Program-made: the position numbers and the translations under genes
Origin: Siniperca chuatsi
Taxonomy: Eukaryota > Chordata > Actinopteri > Centrarchiformes > Sinipercidae
Direction of reading: 5' to 3'
DNA: 64,000 nt
NCBI RefSeq assembly: GCF_020085105.1
Contig: NC_058046.1
Location: forward strand, 12,107,175-12,171,174
Shown here: one piece after another, positions 50,042 through 60,682 of the stretch
Layout of the letters: every line of letters starts with the position of its first letter
Position numbering within the stretch: the stretch's first letter is position 1
The notes under the pieces: model-generated
What the model saw: only the letters and a program-made list of their open reading frames with translations
Database searches by the model: none
Told to the model about the DNA's origin: nothing

Positions 50042-51854
50042 GAAGCTGAAATAACAGTCTTAGATTCTGTTTCATTTGGTGTCAGTGGTAATGCAGCAGT
50101 ATGGAGAGAAAATAAATAAATAAGAAAAAAACAACTGGTAAATTACAGAACATCATATGTTTAATCTCCCTCAGTTTTTATATACAAAGATCAAATTTTA
50201 TTCAGGACATATAGCATGACACTTACCTCATCCCGACAAACATACTGTAGTGTACTACCCATACTATACTACACTATATAAATAATCAGCATCTCGTTTA
50301 TCATTAAAGATATCATAGAGTTATCATGCCCATATTTGTTTCAGCGATTAAGAATCCTAAATTTGATATTTCTAAACTATTTAACCTTAACATGGCAAGT
50401 TGATTTCTCTACAGTTAATGTTTTCAAATGAATACCCTTATTCTTTCCATTAATACAGTAGGTCTTTTTTACATTTACCCAGCAAAGCCTTCACTGTCAT
50501 ATGAGCTAGATAAGATTACTCAAGCTAACATGAGTGTGTGCATGTACAGCAGTGTCTTCAAAACTTATACTAGGTCCATTTGACGTTTGATCTGACCTTT
50601 GGTTCTGCCTCTCACAGATTGTAGGCTGTGGTTTCTCTCCAATGATGCTCAAAAAAATGTTTTTCACAGCTTTTTGGGGTTTTTTTCTCCCCAGTGTGAC
50701 ATTTTGGTACCTACCCCCCTTTTCCCACTTACATCTCACTAGCATTGCCATTTAGCCACCCATACTGCAACACTTAATCCAAAACATGAAAGAACTGTAT
50801 TAAGTACAATTGCGTCTTTTTTGCTCTTAAGGTAACATATACTATTTCCCACCTGAGTATTTCGTTTGTTCTATTTAAGTTGCTATAATAATTACAAATG
50901 TGTTTTGTGATCAATGGAAAAAACAAACCAGAAGGTTTTCAAAGATATATTTTGCCCTAAATGTCTCTTTTACCCTATTATACTATACCATATACTGTAC
51001 TATACTTTACTGCACTATATCCTCTACCAAACCTATTACACAGTGAATTGAGGCACTGCTAATAATAAAGATACTTTGTTTCAGTGTGAAGAGATAGCAG
51101 TATGAGATGCTGTATAACAGCATGGCAGGTCATAAGAACATCATTACATTAAGTTGCCATCAGCTTGAACTTTCCTTCCTTACTTGAAACCGAGGTACTG
51201 GAAATGAAATTAAACTAATTTATTCAGTATTACTATACTGTGCTATACTATACTACAAATTACTGAACTCTACCATAAAATGCCATAGCACAATGTACCA
51301 TAAAACATGATATCAATCTGCTCTCTGCCATTTAAACCATATTCCAGAGAGAGCACACATGTCAGACTCCAATTTACACTGTTATCAGAGCATGATAACC
51401 ATAATAGTGGCTGTCCTCCTGATTCATGTATTTGGCAGGAAATCAAAGTCATATCCAGGTGTTCAGTATGATGTCAGCCATCTGCGTGTGTACACACAAA
51501 CAGATGTGGGGCATGGATGACAGATAATCTCTCTACAAAGAGCTTTTACCTCACACATCTGAGTGCAGTGACAATATTTCTATTATCGGAGGCAGTCCTA
51601 ATGACATCACCGTCAGGTTCAGACAGTACATTCATAATTTACTCAATGTGTGTATATGTGCGTTAAACCTAGTGTATGTACTGTACAGTATGTATATGTG
51701 AGTGTGTTTAATGTGGCTTTTGAGGAACATTTGTGTTACTTAGTCTAGTATACAGGTATAGTATACTATGGCAGGCTATTATAGAGATATACAGAATTGT
51801 ATAACATTGTATAGAAGTGAATATTATTGTATTCCCCTTCTCTTCAGTTCTCTT

Positions 51855-52119
51855 CTCTGTTCTATTTTATTTTGAGGTTAGGATTTATGCTTCTTAGTGA
51901 GGCTGCATTCAAAAGCTACGGCCCTGCTTCATGGATCTGTATATATTGTCCATAGTACCACTTGTAAAATATTTTCATAATACTGCCCTATCCTGCATTT
52001 TTGCACACACTTTATATCCTGCACTTGCTTATTGCACTTCTGGTTAGACCTAAACTGCATTTCGTTGTCTTGTACTTGTACATGTGTAATGACAATACAG
52101 TTGAATCTAATCTAATCTA
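51855..52119 (+). mobile_element. LINE 3' UTR with ATCTA tail
   Basis: The TGCACTTGCTTATTGCACTT block, a TGTGTAATGACAATACAGTT block and tandem AATCTAATCTAATCTAA at 52103-52119 mark the 3' end of a teleost LINE. The same ATCTA tail motif appears at 63650-63672. Confidence 0.55.
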
Positions 52120-52379
52120 AATGGAACAGTCATCCAGAGGATCTGAGGAAAGTGGAAAATGTTGACATTTTCAAATGTACGATCCAAACTTACCATTATA
52201 GTTTGCCTTTACTCTGGTTTCTTAATTCCCCATTGTTTATACTCCAGTATCCTTCTAGTTTTAAGATTGTGTTTCTAACATATTTTTGTATTGTCTTTCT
52301 GACATTAATGGCTCTGGAAGCTGTTTGAATTGCATTTACTTGTACAGAAAGAGCTCTGTTAATAAGTTTGATATTCTTT

Positions 52380-52928
52380 TTATTACTCTTTGCTTTATTC
52401 TATTATATGCCTCTCTATTCTGTTTTATCCTGTTCTGTTCTATTGCTCTCTACTACACTCTATCCAATTATTTTCTATTACCCTCTACTACTGAATATAC
52501 TATTCTATTCTGTTCTGTTCTAATCTATTCTGTTACTCTCTAGTATGTTCTATTCCGTTCTCTTCAGTTAGTCTTTATTAGATTCTATTCTATTTGATTA
52601 CGCTCTTGTTGTTGTTCTATTCTATTACTCTCTGGAATGTTCTATTCTGTTAGTCTCTACTATATTCTATTCTACTGTATTCTTTTCTGTTCTACTCCTC
52701 TCTTTCTATTCTGTTTTATTCTACTCCAATCCATTCATTTAATTTCAACTATTCTTTATCAATTCTATTACTCTCTACTTTGGTATATTCTGTTCAATTC
52801 TAATTTATTCTATCACTCTAGTGTGTTTTATTCTATTCTATTACTCTCCATTCTGTTCCAATCTATTCTATTACTCTGTACTATGTTCTTTTCTGTTCCT
52901 CTCTTTCTATTCTGTTCTATTCTACTTT
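52380..52928 (+). repeat. Degenerate pyrimidine-rich tandem array
   Basis: About 550 bases consist of variants of TTCTATTCTATTACTCTCTA and TGTTCTATTC, strongly T/C-rich on the plus strand. They run together as an imperfect minisatellite that ends about 350 bases before the ier5l start codon. Leu/Phe/Ser-rich ORFs across it are artefacts. Confidence 0.85.
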
Positions 52929-52959
52929 TCTACATTATGTTGATGATTTTTGTCCGCAC

Positions 52960-53273
52960 TGAGGTTTAAAAAGCTCCGAACACATTTAGTGAAATGCAGC
53001 ATGCCTGTTCCTACGTGCATTCTGAATGAGGCTAGTAGTGATATTTGCGTATAACAGAAGCACCGCCTCCCTCCCATTGGACAATGTCTACGTGAGGGCG
53101 TGGCAAGGAAAGATGAGAGTTGCAAATCCATGCCCTTACTGGGAAGACATGGAGCGCTATGGACACAGTCTACACGAATCAAGTAGGAATCTCAACTAAA
53201 GACATACATTTCTTCAGTTAGGAAACAAACGTTTTGAGAGACTGAGAGGAAAGAAAGGGTGGCCCGGTTGAGG
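52960..53273 (+). promoter_or_regulatory. ier5l: ier5l promoter and 5' UTR
   Basis: This 300-base segment between the pyrimidine-rich array and the start codon is GC-richer than its surroundings. It contains an inverted CCAAT box (ATTGG at 53076-53080) beside a G-rich stretch. A TATAA-like string sits at 53050, but its spacing to the CCAAT box is the reverse of the usual order. The start site was not determined. Confidence 0.4.
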
Positions 53274-54152
53274 ATGGAGTGTGCATTTGACGCACAGAAT
53301 CTGATCTCCATTTCTTTGAGGAAAATCCAAAGCTCCAGGACGCAGAGAGGAGGCATCAAGCTCCACAAGAACTTACTGGTAACGTACGTTCTGAGAAACG
53401 CCAGGCAGTTTTATATGAGCAAAAACTTGTCGCAAACGCAGAGGACGCATCATTATGAGGATGTAGCTGCAGTCCGCGAAAGGCAAGAATATCTAGAATT
53501 GACTGGGAGCTTAACGGAGTTGGCCGATGACTTATACTGCAACTTTACTGGGGTTGAGTCGGACACTTGGCACTGCGGAGCGCACCAGCCCATCGGCCAG
53601 CCTGCAGAGGTGGCGCACCAAGACGCATCTGCCTGCGCAATGGTTTCACCAAGTGACTCTGACCTCATGGTTTCGGAAGCCTGTTGGAGTTGTGCAGACA
53701 AATCCTCCTGGGAGTTACCTATCCCAAACGCACAAGCCAACCAAAAGACTGTCCTGGACTTGGACACGCATGTGGTGACTACTGTCACGAATGGATACTT
53801 CCACTCAGACTGTTGCGCGCAGTCAAAACAGCCGCAGGGCGCGCAGTGCTACAGTAAAAAGCGAAAGATGGACACAAGTTATCATATTGTTGATCCAGAG
53901 TTTTATCTGCCAGACTTTGGGCCAGTGCCATGTAAAAGGATGAGGGCTGATGATGATTCACATTCAGATTCGGACCAGTTGGACAGCACAAACATCTCCA
54001 ACCTGATCTCAGTGTTGGGTTCAGGTGGACTATCTGAGTTTGTGAGTTGGCAGCAGACGGACCTTGAGCAAATATTCGCCGCTCAAACAATTTGTTTAAA
54101 ACATACACTGTTAACAGGCAGCGGTTGGACCAGAGCAATCGAAGCATTTTGA
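53274..54152 (+). CDS. ier5l: Immediate early response 5-like protein, single exon
   Basis: Intronless ORF of 292 residues. The true start is the ATG at 53274; a longer reading from an upstream GTG is not credible. The N-terminus ([20 protein letters not shown], then [20 protein letters not shown]) is the IER2/IER5/IER5L signature, and [16 protein letters not shown] fits IER5L rather than IER5. A second conserved block, [20 protein letters not shown], starts at about residue 160. A basic KKRK nuclear-localisation candidate is at 195-198. The C-terminal [12 protein letters not shown] (from 240) and WTRAIEAF end are family hallmarks. Family members are short-lived nuclear regulators that act with PP2A and heat-shock or growth-factor responses; this is family knowledge. 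The protein is shorter than human IER5L (about 404) because the low-complexity middle is compact. Neighbours asb6 and crat agree with human synteny. Confidence 0.92.
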   Translation: MECAFDAQNLISISLRKIQSSRTQRGGIKLHKNLLVTYVLRNARQFYMSKNLSQTQRTHHYEDVAAVRERQEYLELTGSLTELADDLYCNFTGVESDTWHCGAHQPIGQPAEVAHQDASACAMVSPSDSDLMVSEACWSCADKSSWELPIPNAQANQKTVLDLDTHVVTTVTNGYFHSDCCAQSKQPQGAQCYSKKRKMDTSYHIVDPEFYLPDFGPVPCKRMRADDDSHSDSDQLDSTNISNLISVLGSGGLSEFVSWQQTDLEQIFAAQTICLKHTLLTGSGWTRAIEAF

Positions 54153-54197
54153 TTTGTATGATTGTTTTTCTTTGTATCGTTTATTTTATTGCTTTTA

Positions 54198-54203
54198 AAT
54201 AAA
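54198..54203 (+). terminator. ier5l: ier5l proximal polyadenylation signal
   Basis: AATAAA lies 46 bases after the stop codon. A second AATAAA at 54581-54586 could give a longer 3' UTR. ATTTA and TATTTAT strings at 54545-54560 would fit the AU-rich instability elements of immediate-early transcripts. Confidence 0.6.
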
Positions 54204-54899
54204 CCATGACACGACTGCAATTCTCTCTCCCCTGTGTTATTGAAAAATGTTGATGAAATGTGATTATATAGAGCAATCATACCCATTTCGGATTACTTTT
54301 GCACATTAACATTTTTCGTGCCAATTAATAGAATTTCTTCACACAGTATAACATAACTGTACCTTTCATTTAAAGCCTATTTTCTGGTGATTCGTTTGGG
54401 GTACTGGAGTCTGTCTTTGGTTTGTATTTCCTGAAGAAATTAGTCAACACTGTTTCTCTGGAAAGATGTTGGACGAGCTCCATCATGTGGCAAGTAAAGA
54501 TCTGTACAGCCTCATGCTCCAGATCAACGCTTATCATTCTGTAAATGTATTATTTATATCAGGGCCTGCTTTTATTAAACAATAAACTTAACATCATTTT
54601 AAAACACTGATGTATTGGCTTTAAATTGCAGCTTCAACTCCTGATGAATTATATCACTATACACTTGTTAAGTGTGCACAAGAGAGGGTTTATCACTTAC
54701 ATCAATGAGGTTTATAGTGACCTTGTATTTTTTTTCTTCCATTGCTATGATTGCACCACTCTTGTGGAATATCATATCTATGATTTATGACTCTGCCACA
54801 ACTAAAGCTAAAATGAATAATTAATTAATGCCTCTTATGGATCACTGGAATATGTCATTTCTTCTGATAAAATAAATAGGTTGATGAAATGAGGCAGCC

Positions 54900-55141
54900 T
54901 GTTATTGCCAAAAGATTTAATGTTAAATATTTTGAAAGGCACGCAGGCACGGATGAACAAAACTCCACTTGGAAAAACAGGACTTTCAGTAGAGAGCTCG
55001 CAGTTGTCTTTGCTCTGTGGGTCCGAGGGGGGCGGACAGCTGAGAATAGACAGTGTGCTTGTCCTTGAGACATGACTGCCCGAGGGTTTCCCATCTGTAT
55101 TCCCGGGACAGTCAAATACTTAAGCGCGTCGGTTGGACAAG
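54900..55141 (+). promoter_or_regulatory. crat: crat promoter region
   Basis: The sequence between the ier5l 3' UTR and the crat start is locally CpG-richer, with a G/C run at 55025-55035. No TATA box is seen. A start site within about 100 bases of the ATG is inferred. The ier5l stop and crat start are only about 1 kb apart. Confidence 0.35.
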
Positions 55142-58100
55142 ATGTTGGGTGTTTTTGTCAGAGCCGTGGTGAGTCTATTGTTTTTTAGTCTACATGTATT
55201 TTAAGTGCGTAATAACAAACGCAGTAACGTTACGTTTGGATTTACTGGATCCGACTGAGTGAAGGGGGTGGGGCGCTGTACAGGACAACAACAATGTCAC
55301 AATATTAGGTTAAAATGTAACTATGTTTCACCACTGCAGGCTGTCAAAATGTCTGGTGCGCTATTTGTTAAGGCAGAGTATTAGTTTAGAGCATTTGTAG
55401 CTGCCCTTCATTGTGGTATTTTGCATAACATTAGCTTAGCGTAGCCTACAGCATAACGTTAATTTAGCTTACTGCGCATGCTGCAAAAAAGGGCATCGGG
55501 AAAAGCACTATAGTAGTAGTTTTATTCGCTACAGTGTCCCCCTCAGTATTATGCTTCTCTTTATATTCTTTGTTGTGGCATGTATTGCTAAAACACACCA
55601 ACAACGCTGCAACACACGGTGGTTATAACCTTTTTTATTTTGAAAACGTCTACCGGAAGTTCTTTAGTGTATTCCCAGAGGCTTGACACAATTGAAAGTT
55701 TGGTCCATTAATGAGAATGATTTAAATCACTACTGAATTAATGTGTATTCCACTTAATTTATAAACACTCGTGTTAAATCTGATGGAATTCCCAACAAAT
55801 TTATTTTCAAATCTTAGCATTGTTGTATCAGATTACGACTTAATATCATTAACCACCAGTGAGCATGAGGACACATATTTCTTGCTTTCATGTGTGTTTG
55901 TGTTAGCTGCCATTTCAAAGGTTCAACTGTGTCAACCTTCTATTTATAAGCTGGCAGAGCCTACACCAGTGGGTCCAAACAAATAGTATGACTGCTTCGC
56001 TCAGTTGTTTTGGTGTCAGTTTTCTCAGACCAAATCACCTTACTGTAAAGTATATGCCTTTGTAAATAATTAGAACAGTTGTTCACAACACTTAATCCTG
56101 TTCTTACTTGAACCCCTTTGCACTGAGTCATTTACTATTCGAGGCTTCCATTGCATACCAACATGTTGACACCTGGATTTGTGAGGCTATCTGTCAGATC
56201 CAATTAATCTTCTGGTTCAACCAGTGAGTTTATCAGTCAATTTAAATGGTACACTTTTATATCAAAGCAGTGAGCCTGCAGCATTGCCATGTAGTCAGTT
56301 AAAATATTAGACCAAAGAGCAGTTATGATACTTTCTTAGTGTTCGATTTATGCCAGTAGATGTAATATCTACTGGCAGAGGAGAGTTTGGGCTTATTAAG
56401 ACCATGTCTTCCAGCTGCGGCCTGGTGTGGTGAAGCCATGTCGCCTGGTCAGACCAGTAACACAAATCCCAGAGAGGACCCTCGTGCACCAGGACGGTTT
56501 ACCTAAGCTGCCTGTGCCGCCCTTGAAGCAAACATGTGAGCGTTACCTGGCTGCTCTGGAGCCCATCGTCAGCGAGGAGGAGCTGGAGCACACCCGGCGA
56601 CTGGTGGAGGAGTTCCTCAAGGGTGGTGTGGGGGAAAGGCTGCAGAAAGGCCTGGAGCGACGGGCACGCAAGACAGACAACTGGGTAGATATCTGGGTGT
56701 ATTTAGTTGGATATTTTGGTGTATTAGACATTTAGTACATGTTTGTAATCCTGCCTTGAAGACTGTAATCTAAACAAGCAATGGAGAAATATATAGAAAT
56801 ATATTATATCCCACTCTCTGTCTACTGCTATGTAGCTGTCAGAATGGTGGAGGCAGTCAGCATATCTAGACTGCCGTATGCCAGTGGCGGTCTACACCAG
56901 CCCTGCAGTTGTCCTGCCTCGCATGCACTTCCATGATCGACAAGGACAGATTAGGTGAGAAACCAGAATCCACTGTAAAACCAGCCACAGGAACTAAGCC
57001 GTTTATCTTACTAAACAAACCTCTACAATCACAAAAAAGAAGAGCCAGTACTTCTAACGTGTGCTGTAAATTTCTTGGGTTCCCATAATATCAGCTATAA
57101 ACCTTAATTGTCTAATTCCAAGCACATTCATAAAGTTGTTTCCAAAAGTCATTTACATGTGTGTTGAAGTCCAGTATAAACAAGCTCGTATGAAGTTTGA
57201 GTTTCAAGCCGACCTATGCGCAGGCTTCCGTCCGCATGCTGGCTATTTAAAGCCCTCTGGCTGCTCATAGCATTGCTCAGCTGTTTTTGACTACTGTGCA
57301 GTGAACACGGTGGCCCCATAGAGAAATACCTCAGTGAAGCCAGGGTTTAGGTGAGAGGGTACAGTAGGCTCACAATTTGTCAGCCAGTGGCACTATTAGG
57401 TAATGTAATTTGCTTGTAAATGTCTCCATTCAGAGCTGATTACTGATCATTTAATCGTGTGTGTTGTCTGTGCACCTCTCATATGCGCAGTGGCTTTAGA
57501 ACACGAATACAAAACAAACCATAGAATCATCATGTATCAATAACACAGTGATGTCTTCTGTGCAGGTTTGCTGCCAAACTGATTGCAGGAGTTTTGGACT
57601 TTAAAAAAATGATTGACACGTGAGTTTGCCTGAAACTAATACAAATATCGTAACAGAAAGCTCATTATCATCATGACATGGTTTACAAAACTGCAAATGG
57701 ATAATGTGAGGTGCTGTGTCATAGTGAGACCCTGCCTCTAGAGTACCTGAGTGGGAAGCCGCTGTGTATGGACCAGTATTACCAGATCCTTTCCTCCTGT
57801 CGTATTCCTGGTCCAAAGAGAGATACTGTTGTAAATCACACCATCGGGAAGACGTCTCCCACTCATATCACTGTGGTCCACAACTTCCAGGTACTCACGA
57901 TGGCACTGCTGTTCTTCTCCTTGTACTTTCAACATTTTAGCTAGGCATTTCAACATAAATACATCTTGTAATGTCATTATCATTGGGGTAATAGCTAAAG
58001 AAATACTGGATCTGTTGCAACATTAACCCAATCTGCCCCCAGTTCTTTGTCTTGGATGTGTACAACAGCGATAGCACCCCGCTGACAGTAGACCAGATAT

Positions 58101-60087
58101 ACATGCAGTTGGAGAAGATCTGGAACTCCTCTTTGCAGACTAACAAGGAGCCTATTGGCATCCTTACATCACAGCACCGCAACACCTGGGGAAAAGCCTA
58201 TAACAACCTGATTAAGGGTGAGCAGAGTAGAGACAAAAAGAGCCTGTGTAGAAACACTCAGTACCAACTAGATTTATTCTCTATTTAGAAGAAATATTGA
58301 ATAAGAGTATTTGAGAGGAAATATGTTATGGAAAACTTTGATCTTAAAGGCTATTTTATTCCTCCTCAGATAAGACAAATAAGGAGTCAGTCCGTGCCAT
58401 CCAGAAAAGTATCTTCACAGTTTGTTTGGATGCCCCCATGCCACGGGTGTCAGATGAGCTGTATCAGAGCCGCGTGGCTGCCCAGATGTTGCATGGAGGC
58501 GGAGCTCGCTGGAACAGCGGCAACCGCTGGTTTGACAAGACATTACAGGTCAGCTTCAGACAAATGACTTTACATCTAAAATAATAGTACTGTGGTAATG
58601 GTTGAGACTTTGAATGTACTTGTAAATCGTCCTCAGTTCATTGTTGGTGAAGACGGTACATGTGGACTGGTGTATGAACATGCACCTGCTGAGGGTCCAC
58701 CCATTGTTTTTCTCATTGATTACGTCGTTAAATACATGTAAGTGTCTTTCCATTTTTAGATGAGTGTTTTCCCCGTTTTCAAATGAACTCAAATTGACCA
58801 AGTGTTTCATATTTTCTCAACAGACGGAGAACTGAAATGGTTCGCTCTCCCATGGTTCCCCTGGCCATGCCTCAGAAACTGCGCTTTAACATTACACCTG
58901 AGGTCAAGAGAGACATTGAGAAAGCCAAACAAAATATGAACATGTATGTAAAGTGCAGTTATGATTATTATTAATGTCTCAGCTTTGATGTCAGACATTT
59001 AGTTGAACTCACACTTTCCTTTGTTTCATCAGAATGGTGCATGACTTAGATGTGAAGGTGCTTATGTTCTCTCATTTTGGAAAAAATGTGCCAAAGCAAC
59101 ATAAGCTGAGTCCAGATGCGTTTGTGCAAATGGCTCTTCAACTTGCCTACTTCAGGTAAGAAATCCCTTTTCGTAGCCGAAAATCAAGCTGGACGTAGAC
59201 ATTAAGTGTATTCCATCATATATCCTGTGTGCTGTTTTTGAATTCCAGGATGTATAGTATTTGCTGCTCTACCTATGAGAGTGCATCGTTACGAATGTTC
59301 AAATATGGGCGAACAGATGCAATCCGTGCAACTACTGTAGACTCGTTGAACTTCATCCAGGCAATGCAAGACCCAGCTAAACAGGTGCTGTTAAACCTAT
59401 AGTTTCACAATAAATGTACAATTTAAGGCATGCGAGCTGTTTGACTGAACAGTAACTACCGTCAACAGAACACAGAGAGGCTGTCGCTGCTGCAGAAGGC
59501 CATTCAGACACATAAGGAGAACACGTACAATGTGAGCACTGGTGTTTATCAGCATAAAAAAATCTAATTTTTTTTCCCAACGCCATTTGATTAATCTCAG
59601 TTCTACACATTCAACTTTTTTAGGCAATTCATGGACAAGCCATAGACAGACACCTCCTTGGGCTGAAGATGCTGAGTATTGAAGACCTGACCTCCATGCC
59701 TGAGATATTCATGGATACTTCTTTTGCTGTAGCTCATCATTATAATCTCTCCACCAGCCAGGTTTATTTGTATATATGAAAATCAACAGTCTATTATTAC
59801 CGAGCAAATGATTTGTCGTCATGTTTGTTTGCTTGCGTATTTGCCCTCATCTCTCCCGTCTCTGTGTCCAGGTTGGCTCCAAGACAGACTGCGTGATGTG
59901 CTTTGGTCCGATGGTGCCAGATGGCTATGGAGTGTGTTACAATCCCATGGATGAGCACATCAACATCGCCATCACAGCCTTCAACAGCTGTGAGGAGACG
60001 AACGCTGCCAAGTTTGCCCAGGCTGTAGAGGATGCTCTGTTGGACATGAATGCTCTCCTGGAAGACACAGCCACAGCCAAGCAGTGA
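55142..60087 (+). CDS. crat: Carnitine O-acetyltransferase, complete, 14 coding exons
   Basis: Transfers acetyl groups between CoA and carnitine, buffering the mitochondrial acetyl-CoA pool. Exons: 55142-55168, 56415-56684, 56836-56954, 57566-57619, 57725-57890, 58043-58217, 58370-58548, 58637-58737, 58824-58943, 59033-59155, 59249-59384, 59469-59531, 59624-59761, 59872-60087. All borders are GT-AG and all phases agree, giving 628 residues (human 626). The arginine-rich, acid-free N-terminus ([20 protein letters not shown]) is a likely mitochondrial presequence. The catalytic histidine is His345 in [11 protein letters not shown]. The substrate-binding STS motif is at 554-556. Conserved strings include [31 protein letters not shown] and [15 protein letters not shown]. 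The C-terminus is AKQ, not the peroxisomal AKL of human CRAT. The neighbouring adamts13 gene is tail-to-tail. Confidence 0.97.
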
Positions 60088-60347
60088 TCCCAGCACAGGA
60101 GCCTGGCACGGTGTTTGTGTCCCACCGGGCTGTATTTTGGGTCTGGAACTGAACCGGTGCCGGAGTCGCTGGCAGAATGCCACGCTGACATAGACGCACA
60201 ATGAACTGAGTGTGCTGGAACTGAGGGGAAACCTGTTATCAAAAGCTTGTGGGAAGTAGAATGTATGACAGTATACAGTACACTGCCTTTGTAATAAGAG
60301 GCAATTCTCTATGATGGAAAATCTATATTTTAATATATTGTGTTATA

Positions 60348-60353
60348 AATAAA
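60348..60353 (+). terminator. crat: crat polyadenylation signal AATAAA
   Basis: AATAAA lies about 260 bases after the crat stop codon. It faces the adamts13 polyadenylation signals about 140 bases further on. Confidence 0.65.
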
Positions 60354-60488
60354 CTTTAAATTAACATAATTTGCTGATTGTAATAGTATAAATCTTTTTT
60401 TCTTTGTTTATACTTTACTAGTCCCTGCTGCAGTCTTCAGAATGATACTGTCCTGGCTTCACTTAAAGATTTTGAGTGCTCTGACTTG

Positions 60489-60501
60489 TTTATTATTTAT
60501 T
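60489..60501 (-). terminator. adamts13: adamts13 polyadenylation signals (two overlapping-range hexamers)
   Basis: Two minus-strand AATAAA hexamers (60496-60501 and 60489-60494) lie about 185 bases after the stop codon. They face the crat polyadenylation signal, so the two transcripts end within roughly 150 bases of each other. Confidence 0.55.
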
Positions 60502-60682
60502 TCAGGTCAAAATAATAAGCACATAGGAATGAAAACAAAAGAAAGGATCTTGCTTAAGTCTGCTTAGGCCTTTCTACTCAACAGAATAGAAGATAATAGC
60601 TGTTACAAAAACTTAAGTATTGCAAACTAAAGAAATGTTAAACATAAATTTCAAACCTCCTCAAAATAGTTAATATTTAGTA

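Larger units (their letters stand above)
40670..52379. other. asb6-ier5l intergenic spacer
   Basis: About 11.7 kb without a provable gene. It holds microsatellites (43487, 44881, 45640, 46612, 47985-48030, 48636-48660), the repeat composite at 47 kb, two LINE tails, X-box-like motifs and TACTATAC-rich low-complexity DNA at 49900-51300. Human has NTMT1 in the corresponding spacer; no trace of it was recognised here. Confidence 0.5.

Noticed and set aside
52286..52969. Leu/Phe/Ser-rich plus ORFs that look like membrane proteins
   Set aside because: The hydrophobic appearance comes from the TTC/CTA repeat array.
53453..54147. Antisense ORFs across ier5l
   Set aside because: They are shadows of the coding strand; the sense frame carries all conserved family motifs.
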